64,000 nt of DNA from Chloroflexota bacterium. GTDB taxonomy: Bacteria; Chloroflexota; Anaerolineae; Anaerolineales; UBA11579. The notes under the pieces are model-generated. The model was given only the letters and a program-made list of their open reading frames with translations, was not told the origin of the DNA and searched no databases. Shown here piece after piece: positions 54,700 through 63,334 of the stretch. Position 1 is the first letter of the stretch, and each line of letters opens with the position of its first letter. A program made the position numbers and the translations under genes. The DNA is taken from contig JACPVG010000036.1 in assembly GCA_016191875.1 (NCBI GenBank), positions 124,001 to 188,000 of the forward strand, written 5' to 3'.

Positions 54700-54779
54700 G
54701 GTAATTGGCAACTGGACACTGGTCGCAAGGCCTGGCGTATATCCAATTACCAATAACCAATTGCCAATAACCAATTACG
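54700..54779. repeat. right flank: direct repeat plus 14-bp tandem repeat
   Basis: GGTAATTGGCAACTGG (54700-54715) pairs with the left-flank copy at 54421. From 54743 a 14-base unit CCAATTACCAATAA repeats about 2.6 times (the second copy has one change). The unit is complementary to the GGTAATTGG text, so the region can fold back on itself. 54780-54809 only holds the murC leader. Confidence 0.55.
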
Positions 54780-54809
54780 AACACTGGATTTTCAAAGGAC
54801 AACGAGAGC

Positions 54810-56198
54810 ATGGCACACATCCACTTCATCGGCATTGGCGGGGCGGGGCTTTCGGCCATCGCCCGCGTGCTGCTGGAACGCGGCCATACCGTCACCGGCT
54901 CCGACCGGGCGGCCACGCCGCTGGCCGAAAGCCTGGCGCGCCTGGGGGCGCGGGTGGATCTCGGCCACGCCGCCGGTAACGTGCGCGGCGCGGATGTGGT
55001 CATCCGCTCATCGGCGGTGACCGACGACAACCCCGAAGTGCAGGCGGCCAAAGCCGCCGGCATCCCGGTGCTCAAGCGCGCCGACTACCTGCCCGAACTG
55101 TTGAAAGACTACCGCGTCCTTGCCGTGGCCGGTTCGCATGGCAAGACCACCACCAGCGCCATGCTGGCCTGGACGCTGACGGCCATGAACCAGCGGCCGG
55201 GCTACATCGTCGGCGGGGTGGTGGAGAACCTGGGCGGCAACGCCTCGGCCGGGAAAGGCCCGTTCTTCGTCATCGAGGCCGACGAATACGACTATATGTT
55301 CTGGGGCCTTGCGCCGGAGGCCGCCATCGTCACCAACGTCGAGCACGACCACCCGGATATGTTCCCGACGCCCTTGGATTTCTTCGACGCCTTCCTGGGT
55401 TTTGCCGGACGCATCAAGCCCGGCGGCCTGCTGGCGGCCTGCGCCGACGACCCCGGCGCGGCGGCGTTGCTCACCCGGGTGGGCGGCGGGGACAAAGACT
55501 GCCTGGGCTACAGCCTGCATGATGCGTCGCGCCTGTTCTGCGCCGTGGATGTCGAACCCCAGGCCGGGCGCGGCTGGCGCTTCACCATGCTCAAGGCCGA
55601 TCAGGTCCTGGCGAAGGTGGACCTCCAGGTGCCGGGCGAACACAATGCCCGCAACGCCCTGGGTGTCCTGACGCTGGTGGACTGGCTGGGCCTGGATGCC
55701 CGCGAGGCGGCCCTGGCCCTGGCCGATTTCCGTGGCGCCGGGCGGCGCTTTGAAGAATTGGGCGAGGCGGGCGGTGTGCTGGTGGTGGACGACTACGGCC
55801 ACCATCCGACCGAGATCCGCGCCACGCTGGCGGCGGCGCGGGCGCGCTACCCCGGCCGCCGCTTGTGGGCCGTGTGGCAGCCGCATACCTATTCGCGCAC
55901 CCTGCAACTCCTGCACGACTTCGGCGCGGCCTTCGACCAGGCCGACCGGGTGCTGGTGACCGGCGTATACGCCGCCCGCGAAGCCCCGCCGGCCGATTTC
56001 TCGCACGACCGGGTGCTGGCCGCCATCCGCGCCGACGCGCCGGTCTTCCAGCAGCGCCTGGAGGATGCCACCGACTACCTGCTGGCGCAGGTGCGGCCGG
56101 GCGATGTGGCGCTGGTGTTCTCGGCCGGCGACGCCACCGAAGTGAGCGCCGGCCTGCTGGCCGGTTTGCAGGCCCGCGCCGGCGAGGGGGTGGCATGA
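54810..56198 (+). CDS. murC: UDP-MurNAc-L-alanine ligase MurC
   Basis: Adds L-alanine to UDP-MurNAc, the first Mur ligase step. The opening HIHFIGIGGAGLSAIARVLLERG, the P-loop AVAGSHGKTTTSAML, EADEYDYMFWGL and VDDYGHHPTEIRATLAAAR are typical. Length (462) is normal. It begins after a 400-base gap filled by repeats and shares ATGA with murB. Confidence 0.95.
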   Translation: MAHIHFIGIGGAGLSAIARVLLERGHTVTGSDRAATPLAESLARLGARVDLGHAAGNVRGADVVIRSSAVTDDNPEVQAAKAAGIPVLKRADYLPELLKDYRVLAVAGSHGKTTTSAMLAWTLTAMNQRPGYIVGGVVENLGGNASAGKGPFFVIEADEYDYMFWGLAPEAAIVTNVEHDHPDMFPTPLDFFDAFLGFAGRIKPGGLLAACADDPGAAALLTRVGGGDKDCLGYSLHDASRLFCAVDVEPQAGRGWRFTMLKADQVLAKVDLQVPGEHNARNALGVLTLVDWLGLDAREAALALADFRGAGRRFEELGEAGGVLVVDDYGHHPTEIRATLAAARARYPGRRLWAVWQPHTYSRTLQLLHDFGAAFDQADRVLVTGVYAAREAPPADFSHDRVLAAIRADAPVFQQRLEDATDYLLAQVRPGDVALVFSAGDATEVSAGLLAGLQARAGEGVA

Positions 56199-57136
56199 CG
56201 ATGACCGCCCTGCCGCTGGATGCCCTGCGCCAGACCTTTGGGGCGCGCCTGCAGGAGAATGTGCCGCTGGCGCGCTTCACCTCGGCCCGCATGGGCGGCC
56301 CGGCCGAAACCCTGCTGGAGGCCGAAAGCGCCGACGACCTGGCCGAGATCGTCTCCCGGCTGTGGGGGCTGGACATCTCCTTCCGCCTGCTGGGCGGCGG
56401 CTCGAACATCCTGGTCAGCGACCGCGGCGTGCGCGGCGTGGTGGTGCACAACCGGGCCCGCGCCGTCGAATGGTTCCCCGAGCGCCGGCCGCCGCAGGTG
56501 CGGGCCGAATCGGGCGCCAACTTCGGCGCCCTGGCGCGCCAGGCGGCCCAGAAAGGCCTTTCCGGGCTGGAATGGGCCGCCGGCATTCCCGGCACGGTGG
56601 GCGGCGCGGTGTACGGCAACGCCGGGGCGCACGGCGGCGACATGGCCGCCAACCTGCGGCTGGCCGAAGTCTTGCATCGCCATACCGGGCGGCAGAAGTG
56701 GAAAATGGAAGACCTGCGCTACTCCTACCGCTCCAGCATCCTCAAGGAGAACCTGGGGCAGGCGGTGGTGCTGGCCGCCACGCTCGACCTGGCGCGCAGC
56801 CAACCGGCCGAGATCGAGCAGAAAATGGATGAGTACCTCGTCCACCGCCGCCGCACCCAGCCGCCCGGCGCCAGCCTGGGCTCGATGTTCAAGAACCCGC
56901 CCGGCGATTACGCCGGCCGCCTGATCGAAGCCGCCGGGTTGAAAGGCTTGCGGGTGGGCGACGTGCAGGTCAGCGACCTGCATGGCAATTTCTTTGTCAA
57001 CCTGGGTGAGGGCAGCGCCGCGGATGCCTATACCCTGATTCAGCAGACCCGGGCGCAGGTCGAAGAGAAGACCGGCGTGCGGCTCGAACTGGAAGTGGAA
57101 CTGGTCGGTGACTGGCAAGGGGAGGCCCGACCGTGA
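56195..57136 (+). CDS. murB: UDP-N-acetylenolpyruvoylglucosamine reductase MurB
   Basis: An FAD/NADPH enzyme reducing enolpyruvyl-UDP-GlcNAc to UDP-MurNAc. Motifs: [32 protein letters not shown] (FAD), [25 protein letters not shown] and [35 protein letters not shown] carries the catalytic Ser and substrate residues of the type II (short) form. Length (313) is normal. ATG overlaps the murC stop. Confidence 0.95.
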   Translation: MTMTALPLDALRQTFGARLQENVPLARFTSARMGGPAETLLEAESADDLAEIVSRLWGLDISFRLLGGGSNILVSDRGVRGVVVHNRARAVEWFPERRPPQVRAESGANFGALARQAAQKGLSGLEWAAGIPGTVGGAVYGNAGAHGGDMAANLRLAEVLHRHTGRQKWKMEDLRYSYRSSILKENLGQAVVLAATLDLARSQPAEIEQKMDEYLVHRRRTQPPGASLGSMFKNPPGDYAGRLIEAAGLKGLRVGDVQVSDLHGNFFVNLGEGSAADAYTLIQQTRAQVEEKTGVRLELEVELVGDWQGEARP

Positions 57137-57151
57137 AGGCAACATATAGTT

Positions 57152-57431
57152 GCTCTGTCGCAAGGACGCCTACGACAGGAACTGTCATTCCGAGGGAGCG
57201 GTCAGCCCGGCTTCAAATTTGGGACCATCTTGAACCGCGACCGAGGAACCTCGCGAAAGAAGCCGTGTTTGCGGCGATGTGGCGTCGGATTAGAAGCATG
57301 TCTATCGAGATTTCCTTTGCTGCGCTCAAGACAGGCTCTCAGTCGGGTTTGAGGGTTGGAGCGAACTTGTCGGGGATTGCACCCTCCTTCGGAATGACAA
57401 GTTCGTTCGTTGAACATCATTGGAACAGAGC
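57152..57431 (+). repeat. 280-bp MITE-like inverted-repeat element, copy 3 (family A)
   Basis: Ends GCTCTGTCGCAA and TTGGAACAGAGC; inner pair CTGTCATTCCGAGG / CCTTCGGAATGACA. It has the same orientation as copy 2. It is 26 bases longer because of extra text near 57321 (TGCGCTCAAGACAGGCTC). Together with short spacers it fills the whole 57137-57508 gap between murB and ddl. Nothing else is seen in that gap. Confidence 0.7.
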
Positions 57432-57508
57432 AGCATACATTCACAATTCACGCATCATGAATCACGTCATGCGTGTGCCGTATTGTGTGCGGGCTATGGG
57501 ACGACAGG

Positions 57509-58627
57509 ATGGCTGAGAAGAAACTCACCGTCGGCGTGCTGTTTGGCGGGCGCAGCGGCGAACATGCCGTTTCGCTCATGTCGGCGCGCTTCGTGCTCAG
57601 CGTGCTGGACCGCGCCAAATACGACGTGGTCGAGATCGGCATCACCCGCCGCGGCGAATGGCTGATCGGCGACGATGTGCTGGCCGCCATGCAAGCCGAA
57701 GCCTACGACCGGCTCGAACCGGTCACCCTGCTGCCCGACCCGACCCGCGCCGGCCTGTACCGCATCGCCGCCGGCGGCCTGGAATTGGCGGCCCGCCTGG
57801 ACGTGGTCTTCCCCGTCCTGCATGGCACCTTCGGCGAGGACGGCACGCTTCAGGGCCTGCTCGAAATGGCCGGGATGGCCTACGTGGGGCCGGGCGTGGT
57901 TGGGGCGGCGGTGGGCATGGACAAGGCCATCTTCGCCGACCTGATGCGCGCCCACGGCATCCCGGTGGTGCCGGGTGTGCTGGCGCTGCGCAGCGAACTG
58001 CATGCGGATATGGACGGCGCGCTCGACCGCATCGAGGCCGGGTTGGGCGGTTACCCCTATTTCACCAAACCGGCCAACCTGGGTTCGTCCGTGGGCGTCA
58101 GCAAGGTCAAGAGTCGCTCCGACCTGGTCGAAGGGCTGCTGGAAGCCGCTGAATATGACCGGCGCATGCTGGTTCAGAAAGGCCTGGATGTGCGCGAGAT
58201 CGAGGTCAGCGTGATGGGCAACGACCGGCCCATCGCCTCGGTCTGCGGCGAGGTGCTGCCGGGCGAGGAGTTCTACTCCTACAACGCCAAGTACCACGAC
58301 GAACGTTCGCGCACCGTCATCCCGGCCGAGATTCCGGAAGCCGCCGCCGAGCGCATCCGCGCCCTGGCCGTGGCCGCCTACGCCGCCTGCGACATGGCCG
58401 GGCTGGCCCGCGCCGACTTTTTCCTCGACCGGGTGACCGGCGACGTGTATATGAACGAGATCAACACCATCCCCGGCTTTACGTCCATCAGCATGTACCC
58501 GATGTTGTGGGCCGCCAGCGGGGTGGGCAACGCCGAACTGGTGGATAGACTCATCGAATACGCGCTGGAGCGCAAAGGCCAGCGCGACGCCACCCGGCGC
58601 GAGTTCGAACGCGAGGGCGGCGCATGA
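57509..58627 (+). CDS. ddl: D-alanine-D-alanine ligase
   Basis: An ATP-grasp ligase making D-Ala-D-Ala. GVLFGGRSGEHAVSLMSA opens the protein. VFPVLHGTFGEDGTLQGLLEMAGMAYVGPGV, KPANLGSSVGVSKV, EIEVSVMGND and YMNEINTIPGFTSISMYP are the substrate and metal motifs. Length (372) is normal. The start ATG 57509 is weakly supported by ACAGGA. It shares ATGA with ftsQ. Confidence 0.95.
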   Translation: MAEKKLTVGVLFGGRSGEHAVSLMSARFVLSVLDRAKYDVVEIGITRRGEWLIGDDVLAAMQAEAYDRLEPVTLLPDPTRAGLYRIAAGGLELAARLDVVFPVLHGTFGEDGTLQGLLEMAGMAYVGPGVVGAAVGMDKAIFADLMRAHGIPVVPGVLALRSELHADMDGALDRIEAGLGGYPYFTKPANLGSSVGVSKVKSRSDLVEGLLEAAEYDRRMLVQKGLDVREIEVSVMGNDRPIASVCGEVLPGEEFYSYNAKYHDERSRTVIPAEIPEAAAERIRALAVAAYAACDMAGLARADFFLDRVTGDVYMNEINTIPGFTSISMYPMLWAASGVGNAELVDRLIEYALERKGQRDATRREFEREGGA

Positions 58628-59586
58628 CCACCGCCCGCCGCTCCGACCGGGTGCGGGCGCGCCGTGGCCGCAGCGACCGCGGCGTGGCCAGGAAGCCGAC
58701 GGCCGCCCAGCGCCGCACGGGCGCCCGGCGCGCCCAGCCGCCGATGGTCTCGCGCCGCGGCGTGATGGCCGCGCCCGGCGCGCCCACCCGCAGCCGGCGT
58801 GAGGCCCGCCGCCGTTACAACGTGGTCCTGCCCATGTCGGGGGGCGCCGAGATGCGCCTGCCGGCCATGCCGCAGGTGCGCTTTGGCTGGCGGCTGCTCT
58901 CGTTTGCGCTTTCGCTGGCGCTGGGTTGGGCGCTGGTTACCCTCTGGACCGCGCCGCAGTTCCATGTGGCCGAGGCCGCGGTGGCCGGGTTGGAGCGCCT
59001 CAGTCCCGCCGAAGTGAACACCGTGCTCAAACTCACCGGCGCTTCCATCTTCACCGTCCAGCCGTCCGAGGTGCGCGCCCGCCTGCAGGCCGCCTTCCCG
59101 GAACTGACCGGCATCCGGGTGAAGGTCGGCTTCCCCGCCAGGGTGGTGGTGACCGCCGCCGAGCGCGCCCCGCTCATCGCCTGGGAACACGAGGGCATCG
59201 TGGTGTGGATCGACGCCGAAGGCTACGCCTTCCTGCCGCGCGGCCAGGCCGAAGGGCTGGTGGCGGTGGTGGCGCATGGCGTGCCGGACCCCGTGGCCGG
59301 CCAGGCTGAACAGAGCCAGCAGCTGCTCACGCCGCAACTGGTGCGCGCCATCCTCACCCTGGCGCCCTCGGCCCCGGAAGGCGCTGCGCTGGCCTTCGAC
59401 CCCGAACACGGCCTGGGCTGGGCCGACCCGCGCGGCTGGCAGGTGTATTTTGGGCCGCGCCCGGAAGATATGCCGGCCCGCCTGGCGGTCTACCAGGCCA
59501 TTCTCAAACAACTCAAGGCCCTGGGCGTAAAGCCCAGCCTGATCAGCGTGGAGTACCTGCACGCGCCCTATTACCGGGAAGACTGA
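58624..59586 (+). CDS. ftsQ: divisome protein FtsQ/DivIB
   Basis: A 320-residue bitopic protein: a long, highly basic cytoplasmic tail (1-80, Arg/Ala-rich), one membrane segment (about 90-108) and a POTRA domain (about 112-185, FHVAEAAVAGLERLSPAEVNTVL). The FtsQ beta domain follows (AAERAPLIAWEHEGIVVWIDAEGYAF). It links FtsL/FtsI to the Z ring side of the divisome. The basic tail is longer than in Escherichia coli FtsQ. The position ddl-ftsQ-ftsA is canonical. Confidence 0.92.
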   Translation: MTTARRSDRVRARRGRSDRGVARKPTAAQRRTGARRAQPPMVSRRGVMAAPGAPTRSRREARRRYNVVLPMSGGAEMRLPAMPQVRFGWRLLSFALSLALGWALVTLWTAPQFHVAEAAVAGLERLSPAEVNTVLKLTGASIFTVQPSEVRARLQAAFPELTGIRVKVGFPARVVVTAAERAPLIAWEHEGIVVWIDAEGYAFLPRGQAEGLVAVVAHGVPDPVAGQAEQSQQLLTPQLVRAILTLAPSAPEGAALAFDPEHGLGWADPRGWQVYFGPRPEDMPARLAVYQAILKQLKALGVKPSLISVEYLHAPYYRED

Positions 59587-59589
59587 CGG

Positions 59590-60828
59590 ATGAGCGACGC
59601 GATCATCGTTGGCATTGATATCGGCACGACCAAGGTCTGCACCCTGGTGGCGCGCGTGGAGGACAACGGCCGCATCCGCGTCCTGGGCGTCGGCATCGAA
59701 CCCTCGCAGGGCATCCGCAAGGGCAGCGTGGTGGACCTGGGCGCGGCCTCGCAGGCCATCGCCCATTCCATTGATAAGGCCGAGCGCACCTCCGGGCTGG
59801 AGATCACCTCGGCGCTGGTGAGCCTGGCCGGGTCGCACGTTTCGGGCATCAACAGCCGCGGGGTGGTGGGCATCAGCCGCCAGGTGGTGGACGACGCCGA
59901 CGTGCTGCGCGCCATGGAAGCCGCCCGCGCCGTCGCCATCCCCCACAACCGCGAGGTCATTCACGTCATCCAGCGCGGCTTCACCGTGGATGGGCAGGAC
60001 GGCATCCGCATGCCCATCGGCATGCACGGCTACCGCATGGAGGTCGAGGCCCACATCATCACCGCTGCGGCCGCCACGGTGGAGAACCTGCGCCAGGTGG
60101 TGGGCGCTTCCGGCGTGCAGGTGACCCAGTTCGTGCTCAACCCGCTGGCTTCGGCCGAGGTGGCGCTCACGGATACCGAGCGTGAGATGGGCGTGGTGGT
60201 GTGCGACATCGGCGGCGGCACGAGCGATATGGCGATCTTCATCGAGGGCGACGTGTGGCACACCATGGTGCTGGCGGTGGGCGGCAACCACGTCACCGGC
60301 GACATCGCCCACGGGCTGCGCCTGCCGTTCTCGCAGGCCGAGGAACTCAAACTGCTGCACGGCCAGTGCCTCACCAGCGAGGTGGGCGAGGGAGAGACCT
60401 TCCCGGTGCGGGCCTTTGGCGAGGAAGAGCCGGTCAACGTCTCGCGCATGGAACTTGCACATATCATCGAAGCCCGGGTGGAGGAGATCTTCAGCCTGAT
60501 GCTGCAGGAGATCAAGCGCAGCGGCTACGACGGCCTGCTGCCGGCCGGCATGGTGCTGACCGGCGGAACCAGCCAGCTGCCCGGCATCCGCAAACTGGCG
60601 AGCGAAGTGCTCGGCCTGCCGGTGCGCCTGGCCCAGCCCGAGAACCTGCGCGGCATGGTCGACCAGTTGAAGTCGCCGGCCTTTTCCACCAGCGTCGGGC
60701 TGATCCAGTGGGCGCTGCTGATGAGCGAAGTGGACCCTTCCGTGGCGGCGCGGCCGATTCAGGTGCCGCAGATGAAGGGCCTGAACATGGACAAAGTCAG
60801 GGAATTTCTGAAACGGATGTTGCCATGA
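59590..60828 (+). CDS. ftsA: cell division actin-like protein FtsA
   Basis: A 412-residue actin-family protein tethering FtsZ to the membrane. Phosphate loops VGIDIGTTKVCTLVARV and VVVCDIGGGTSDMAIF are present, and GMVLTGGTSQLPGI is the adenosine motif. The C-terminus ([14 protein letters not shown]) is the amphipathic membrane-targeting helix. It starts three bases after ftsQ. Confidence 0.95.
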   Translation: MSDAIIVGIDIGTTKVCTLVARVEDNGRIRVLGVGIEPSQGIRKGSVVDLGAASQAIAHSIDKAERTSGLEITSALVSLAGSHVSGINSRGVVGISRQVVDDADVLRAMEAARAVAIPHNREVIHVIQRGFTVDGQDGIRMPIGMHGYRMEVEAHIITAAAATVENLRQVVGASGVQVTQFVLNPLASAEVALTDTEREMGVVVCDIGGGTSDMAIFIEGDVWHTMVLAVGGNHVTGDIAHGLRLPFSQAEELKLLHGQCLTSEVGEGETFPVRAFGEEEPVNVSRMELAHIIEARVEEIFSLMLQEIKRSGYDGLLPAGMVLTGGTSQLPGIRKLASEVLGLPVRLAQPENLRGMVDQLKSPAFSTSVGLIQWALLMSEVDPSVAARPIQVPQMKGLNMDKVREFLKRMLP

Positions 60829-60920
60829 TGGAACGCGAAAACGGCCGCCCGTTTCAGTTGCAAGATTTTATGCAAAACTGTATAACCATCACATGCCTTG
60901 TTGTGAAGGACAAGCATTAA
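60825..60920 (+). CDS. possible 31-codon ORF between ftsA and ftsZ
   Basis: ATG 60825 shares ATGA with the ftsA stop, and the frame (start [15 protein letters not shown]) ends with TAA just before the ftsZ ribosome site. It could couple ftsZ translation to ftsA, or be chance sequence across the ftsZ promoter. Confidence 0.2.
   Translation: MMERENGRPFQLQDFMQNCITITCLVVKDKH
60858..60886 (+). promoter_or_regulatory. ftsZ promoter
   Basis: TTGCAA (60858-60863), exactly 17 bases, TATAAC (60881-60886), 45 bases before the ftsZ ATG. The -35 hexamer is the same as that of mraZ. A separate promoter would let ftsZ be made above the level of the long dcw transcript. Confidence 0.7.
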
Positions 60921-60930
60921 GGAGGAACCC

Positions 60931-62067
60931 ATGAAACCCATGGCGAATTCGGAATCGTTTGCCCGCATCAAAGTCATCGGCGTGGGCGGCGGCGGCTGCA
61001 ATGCCGTGGAGCGTATGATCAAGGAGGGCTTGCAGGGCATCGAGTTCATCGCCGTCAACACCGATGCCCAGGCGCTGATGCTCTCCAACGCCCAGACGCG
61101 CGTGCGCATCGGCGACAAGCACACCCGCGGCCTGGGGGCGGGCGGCAACCCGGATAACGGCCGCAAAGCCGCCGAGGAATCGGCCGAGGAACTGTATAGC
61201 GTCATCAAGGGCGCCGACATGGTCTTCATCACCGCCGGCATCGGCGGCGGCACCGGCACCGGCGCCGCGCCCATCACCGCCCAGATCGCCCGCGAATGCG
61301 GCGCGCTGACCATCGGCGTGGTGACCCGGCCTTTCACCTTTGAAGGCGCCCGCCGCGCCCAGACCGCCGAGGCCGGCATCGGCAAACTCAAAGAGCATGT
61401 CGATACCCTCATCGTCATCCCCAACGACCGCCTGCTCCAGATCGTGGATAAGCGCGCCAGCCTGATGGACGCTTTCAGCGTGGCCGACGATGTGCTGCGC
61501 CAGGGCATCCAGGGCATCTCCGAACTCATCACCGTGCCGGGCCTCATCAACCTGGACTTCGCCGACGTGCGCACCATCATGTCCGAAGGCGGGGCGGCCC
61601 TGATGGCGGTGGGCCGGGCCAGCGGCGAAGACCGCGCCCGCGTCGCCGCCGAACAGGCCATCACCAGCACGCTGCTGGACATCACCATCGACGGGGCGCG
61701 CGGCATCCTCTTCAACGTCACCGGCGGGCCGGAACTCTCGCTGTTCGAGGTCAACCAGGCCGCCGCCATCATCAAGGAGACCGCCCACCCGGACGTCAAC
61801 CTCATCTTCGGGGCGGTCATCGACCCGCACATGGGCGAGGATATCCGCATCACGGTCATCGCCACCGGCTTCGAGCGCAGCGGCGTGCCGCGCCGCATGC
61901 TGCGCACCCGCCCGACCCAGCCGGCCAGCGCCCGCCCGGCCGGCCAGAGCGTGGCGGATGCCAGCGACGCCGCCGCCAGGCCGGCCCAGAACAAGGAACT
62001 CGAGCCGGCCTACAACCCGGACGACCTGGACATCCCCACCTTCCTGCGCAAACGCGTCGGGAAGTAA
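60931..62067 (+). CDS. ftsZ: cell division tubulin FtsZ
   Basis: A 378-residue GTPase that forms the Z ring. [16 protein letters not shown] and the tubulin signature [16 protein letters not shown] bind [25 protein letters not shown] carries the T7 loop. A variable linker of about 35 residues leads to the conserved C-terminal peptide [11 protein letters not shown], which binds FtsA and MinC. AAGGAGG gives a strong ribosome site. Confidence 0.97.
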   Translation: MKPMANSESFARIKVIGVGGGGCNAVERMIKEGLQGIEFIAVNTDAQALMLSNAQTRVRIGDKHTRGLGAGGNPDNGRKAAEESAEELYSVIKGADMVFITAGIGGGTGTGAAPITAQIARECGALTIGVVTRPFTFEGARRAQTAEAGIGKLKEHVDTLIVIPNDRLLQIVDKRASLMDAFSVADDVLRQGIQGISELITVPGLINLDFADVRTIMSEGGAALMAVGRASGEDRARVAAEQAITSTLLDITIDGARGILFNVTGGPELSLFEVNQAAAIIKETAHPDVNLIFGAVIDPHMGEDIRITVIATGFERSGVPRRMLRTRPTQPASARPAGQSVADASDAAARPAQNKELEPAYNPDDLDIPTFLRKRVGK

Positions 62068-62208
62068 GCGCAAGTCGCATTCCGGTTCCTCCCGGAGTGG
62101 CTTGGCCCCTTCACAACCGCCCTCCTCGGCCGCCTTCGCCCGGGGAGGGCGGCGCGTTTGGGGTCACGGCGCAGGGAACCTGCCTGCACAAATAGCAGGG
62201 CGCTCCGC
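62068..62208. terminator. ftsZ downstream region with probable terminator
   Basis: GCCCTCC (about 62119-62125) pairs with GGAGGGC (about 62144-62150) around a GC-rich loop and is followed by GGCGCGTTTGGGG. This is a plausible end of the dcw transcript, though with a poor U tract. No gene is seen here. Confidence 0.45.
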
Positions 62209-62237
62209 TTGCGTTGTTTCCCGGAGAGGAGTATCAT
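62209..62237 (+). promoter_or_regulatory. promoter of the first secreted paralog
   Basis: TTGCGT (62209-62214), 17 bases, TATCAT (62232-62237). The leader to the ATG would be about 130 bases, with no clear structure. The text GCGCTCCGCTTG just upstream and across the -35 recurs at the promoter of the second paralog. Confidence 0.55.
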
Positions 62238-62371
62238 CTAAGCAGCCAAACAACCCGCAGGCAGTAAGCCCTCGCGGGAAGGAGGGAAAAAACAACAGCG
62301 CAAAACCCTTACACATGTAGTTTCATAGCCAATTTCACTCTGAAAACCTTTGTAGTGGGAGGTACTTTAGT

Positions 62372-63118
62372 ATGTCTAAGTCACATGTAGTGCGCATTAT
62401 CGTCTTACTGGCCATCGTGGCCGGCTCGCTCTCGCTGGGCGTCCGCCCGGCCGCGGCGGCGGTCGTTCCGCCGGAGTTCCAGGACCCGGAATGGGTCTGC
62501 GAGAACATCTACGGCGGGTACTACACCGGCAGCCTGGTGTGCATCCTGACCAGCGACACCCTGTATGGCCTGCCCTACTGGGTTACTCAGGGCTTCTACC
62601 TGGGCGGCTTCAGCGAGTACGTGGGCGATGTCTGGGAAGAATTTGGCTGCCCGCTGGATGAAGGCCTGGCCTTCGAGATGGCCCAGTACCAGGTCGGGCC
62701 GTACCCGGACCAGTGGTACTACGACCTGTACAAGTTCATCGGCTGCGAGGTCGTTGACCCGGGCGTTGGCGACCGCACCGGCGGCGATGAGGGCGCGGGC
62801 GCGCTCTCGCTCAAACCGCCGCGCAACGGCATGATGAACTACGCCGCCGGCACCTGCGACGACAACAACTGCCGCATCACGCCGGCCCTGCCGCACGGCG
62901 CGGCCGCTGACCTGGGGACGATCCCGGGCGGCGCGGATGCCACCCTGTACGTGAACCTGGGCGGCGGCACGGGCAGTTACACCGTGTGCTTCTGGGGTGA
63001 GGGTACCATCTATCAGTACATCTCCGGGCTGTGGCAGGCCATCGCCACCAGCATCGGCGGCGGCAAGTCGTGCGCTTCCGCCAGCGGGGATGGTTCGTTC
63101 GCCTTCTCCGAGAACTAA
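62372..63118 (+). CDS. secreted Cys-containing protein, paralog 1
   Basis: A 248-residue exported protein. The signal peptide (RIIVLLAIVAGSLSLGVRPAAAA) should be cut near residue 29. The mature part starts VVPPEFQDPEWVCENIYGGYYTG and has eight Cys, suggesting disulfides, and many Tyr/Trp. A middle segment has FGCPLDEGLAFEMAQYQVGPYPD, and the C-terminal domain (from ALSLKPPRNGMMNYAAGTC) has a Gly-rich GGADATLYVNLGGGTGSYTVCF pattern. GGGAGGTA precedes the ATG. I recognise no family. It is followed by its closest relative at 63335, with long stretches of identical residues. Confidence 0.85.
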   Translation: MSKSHVVRIIVLLAIVAGSLSLGVRPAAAAVVPPEFQDPEWVCENIYGGYYTGSLVCILTSDTLYGLPYWVTQGFYLGGFSEYVGDVWEEFGCPLDEGLAFEMAQYQVGPYPDQWYYDLYKFIGCEVVDPGVGDRTGGDEGAGALSLKPPRNGMMNYAAGTCDDNNCRITPALPHGAAADLGTIPGGADATLYVNLGGGTGSYTVCFWGEGTIYQYISGLWQAIATSIGGGKSCASASGDGSFAFSEN

Positions 63119-63146
63119 CCACCCGTTTGGCTAACGCAACACACAA

Positions 63147-63173
63147 CGGAGCGCGGCCACACGCCGCGCTCCG
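63147..63173 (+). terminator. hairpin terminator between the paralogs
   Basis: An 11-bp perfect stem CGGAGCGCGGC / GCCGCGCTCCG with a five-base loop, 28 bases after the first paralog's stop. The following GCTTGATT is a weak U tract and also contains the -35 of the next promoter. Confidence 0.65.
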
Positions 63174-63174
63174 C

Positions 63175-63203
63175 TTGATTCGGGGGTGAGAATCTGATAG
63201 TAT
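63175..63203 (+). promoter_or_regulatory. promoter of the second secreted paralog
   Basis: TTGATT (63175-63180), 17 bases, TAGTAT (63198-63203), with a leader of about 130 bases, almost the same length as for the first paralog. Confidence 0.55.
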
Positions 63204-63334
63204 GGAAACGTCACTATTCTGGGGCATATTGGCCGTGCCACAGCGGGGAAGGAGAGCGAATGCGGAGAAGTCCTGCAGATCCGGTGTTTCCACAGATCGT
63301 TCGATTTCCATAACCTGAATCGGGAGGTAGTTGT

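Noticed and set aside
58378-60462. 694-codon open frame on the minus strand
   Set aside because: Antisense to ddl, ftsQ and ftsA. It is open only because high GC3 removes stops; the composition (His/Asp/Gly-rich) is that of a reverse-frame artefact.
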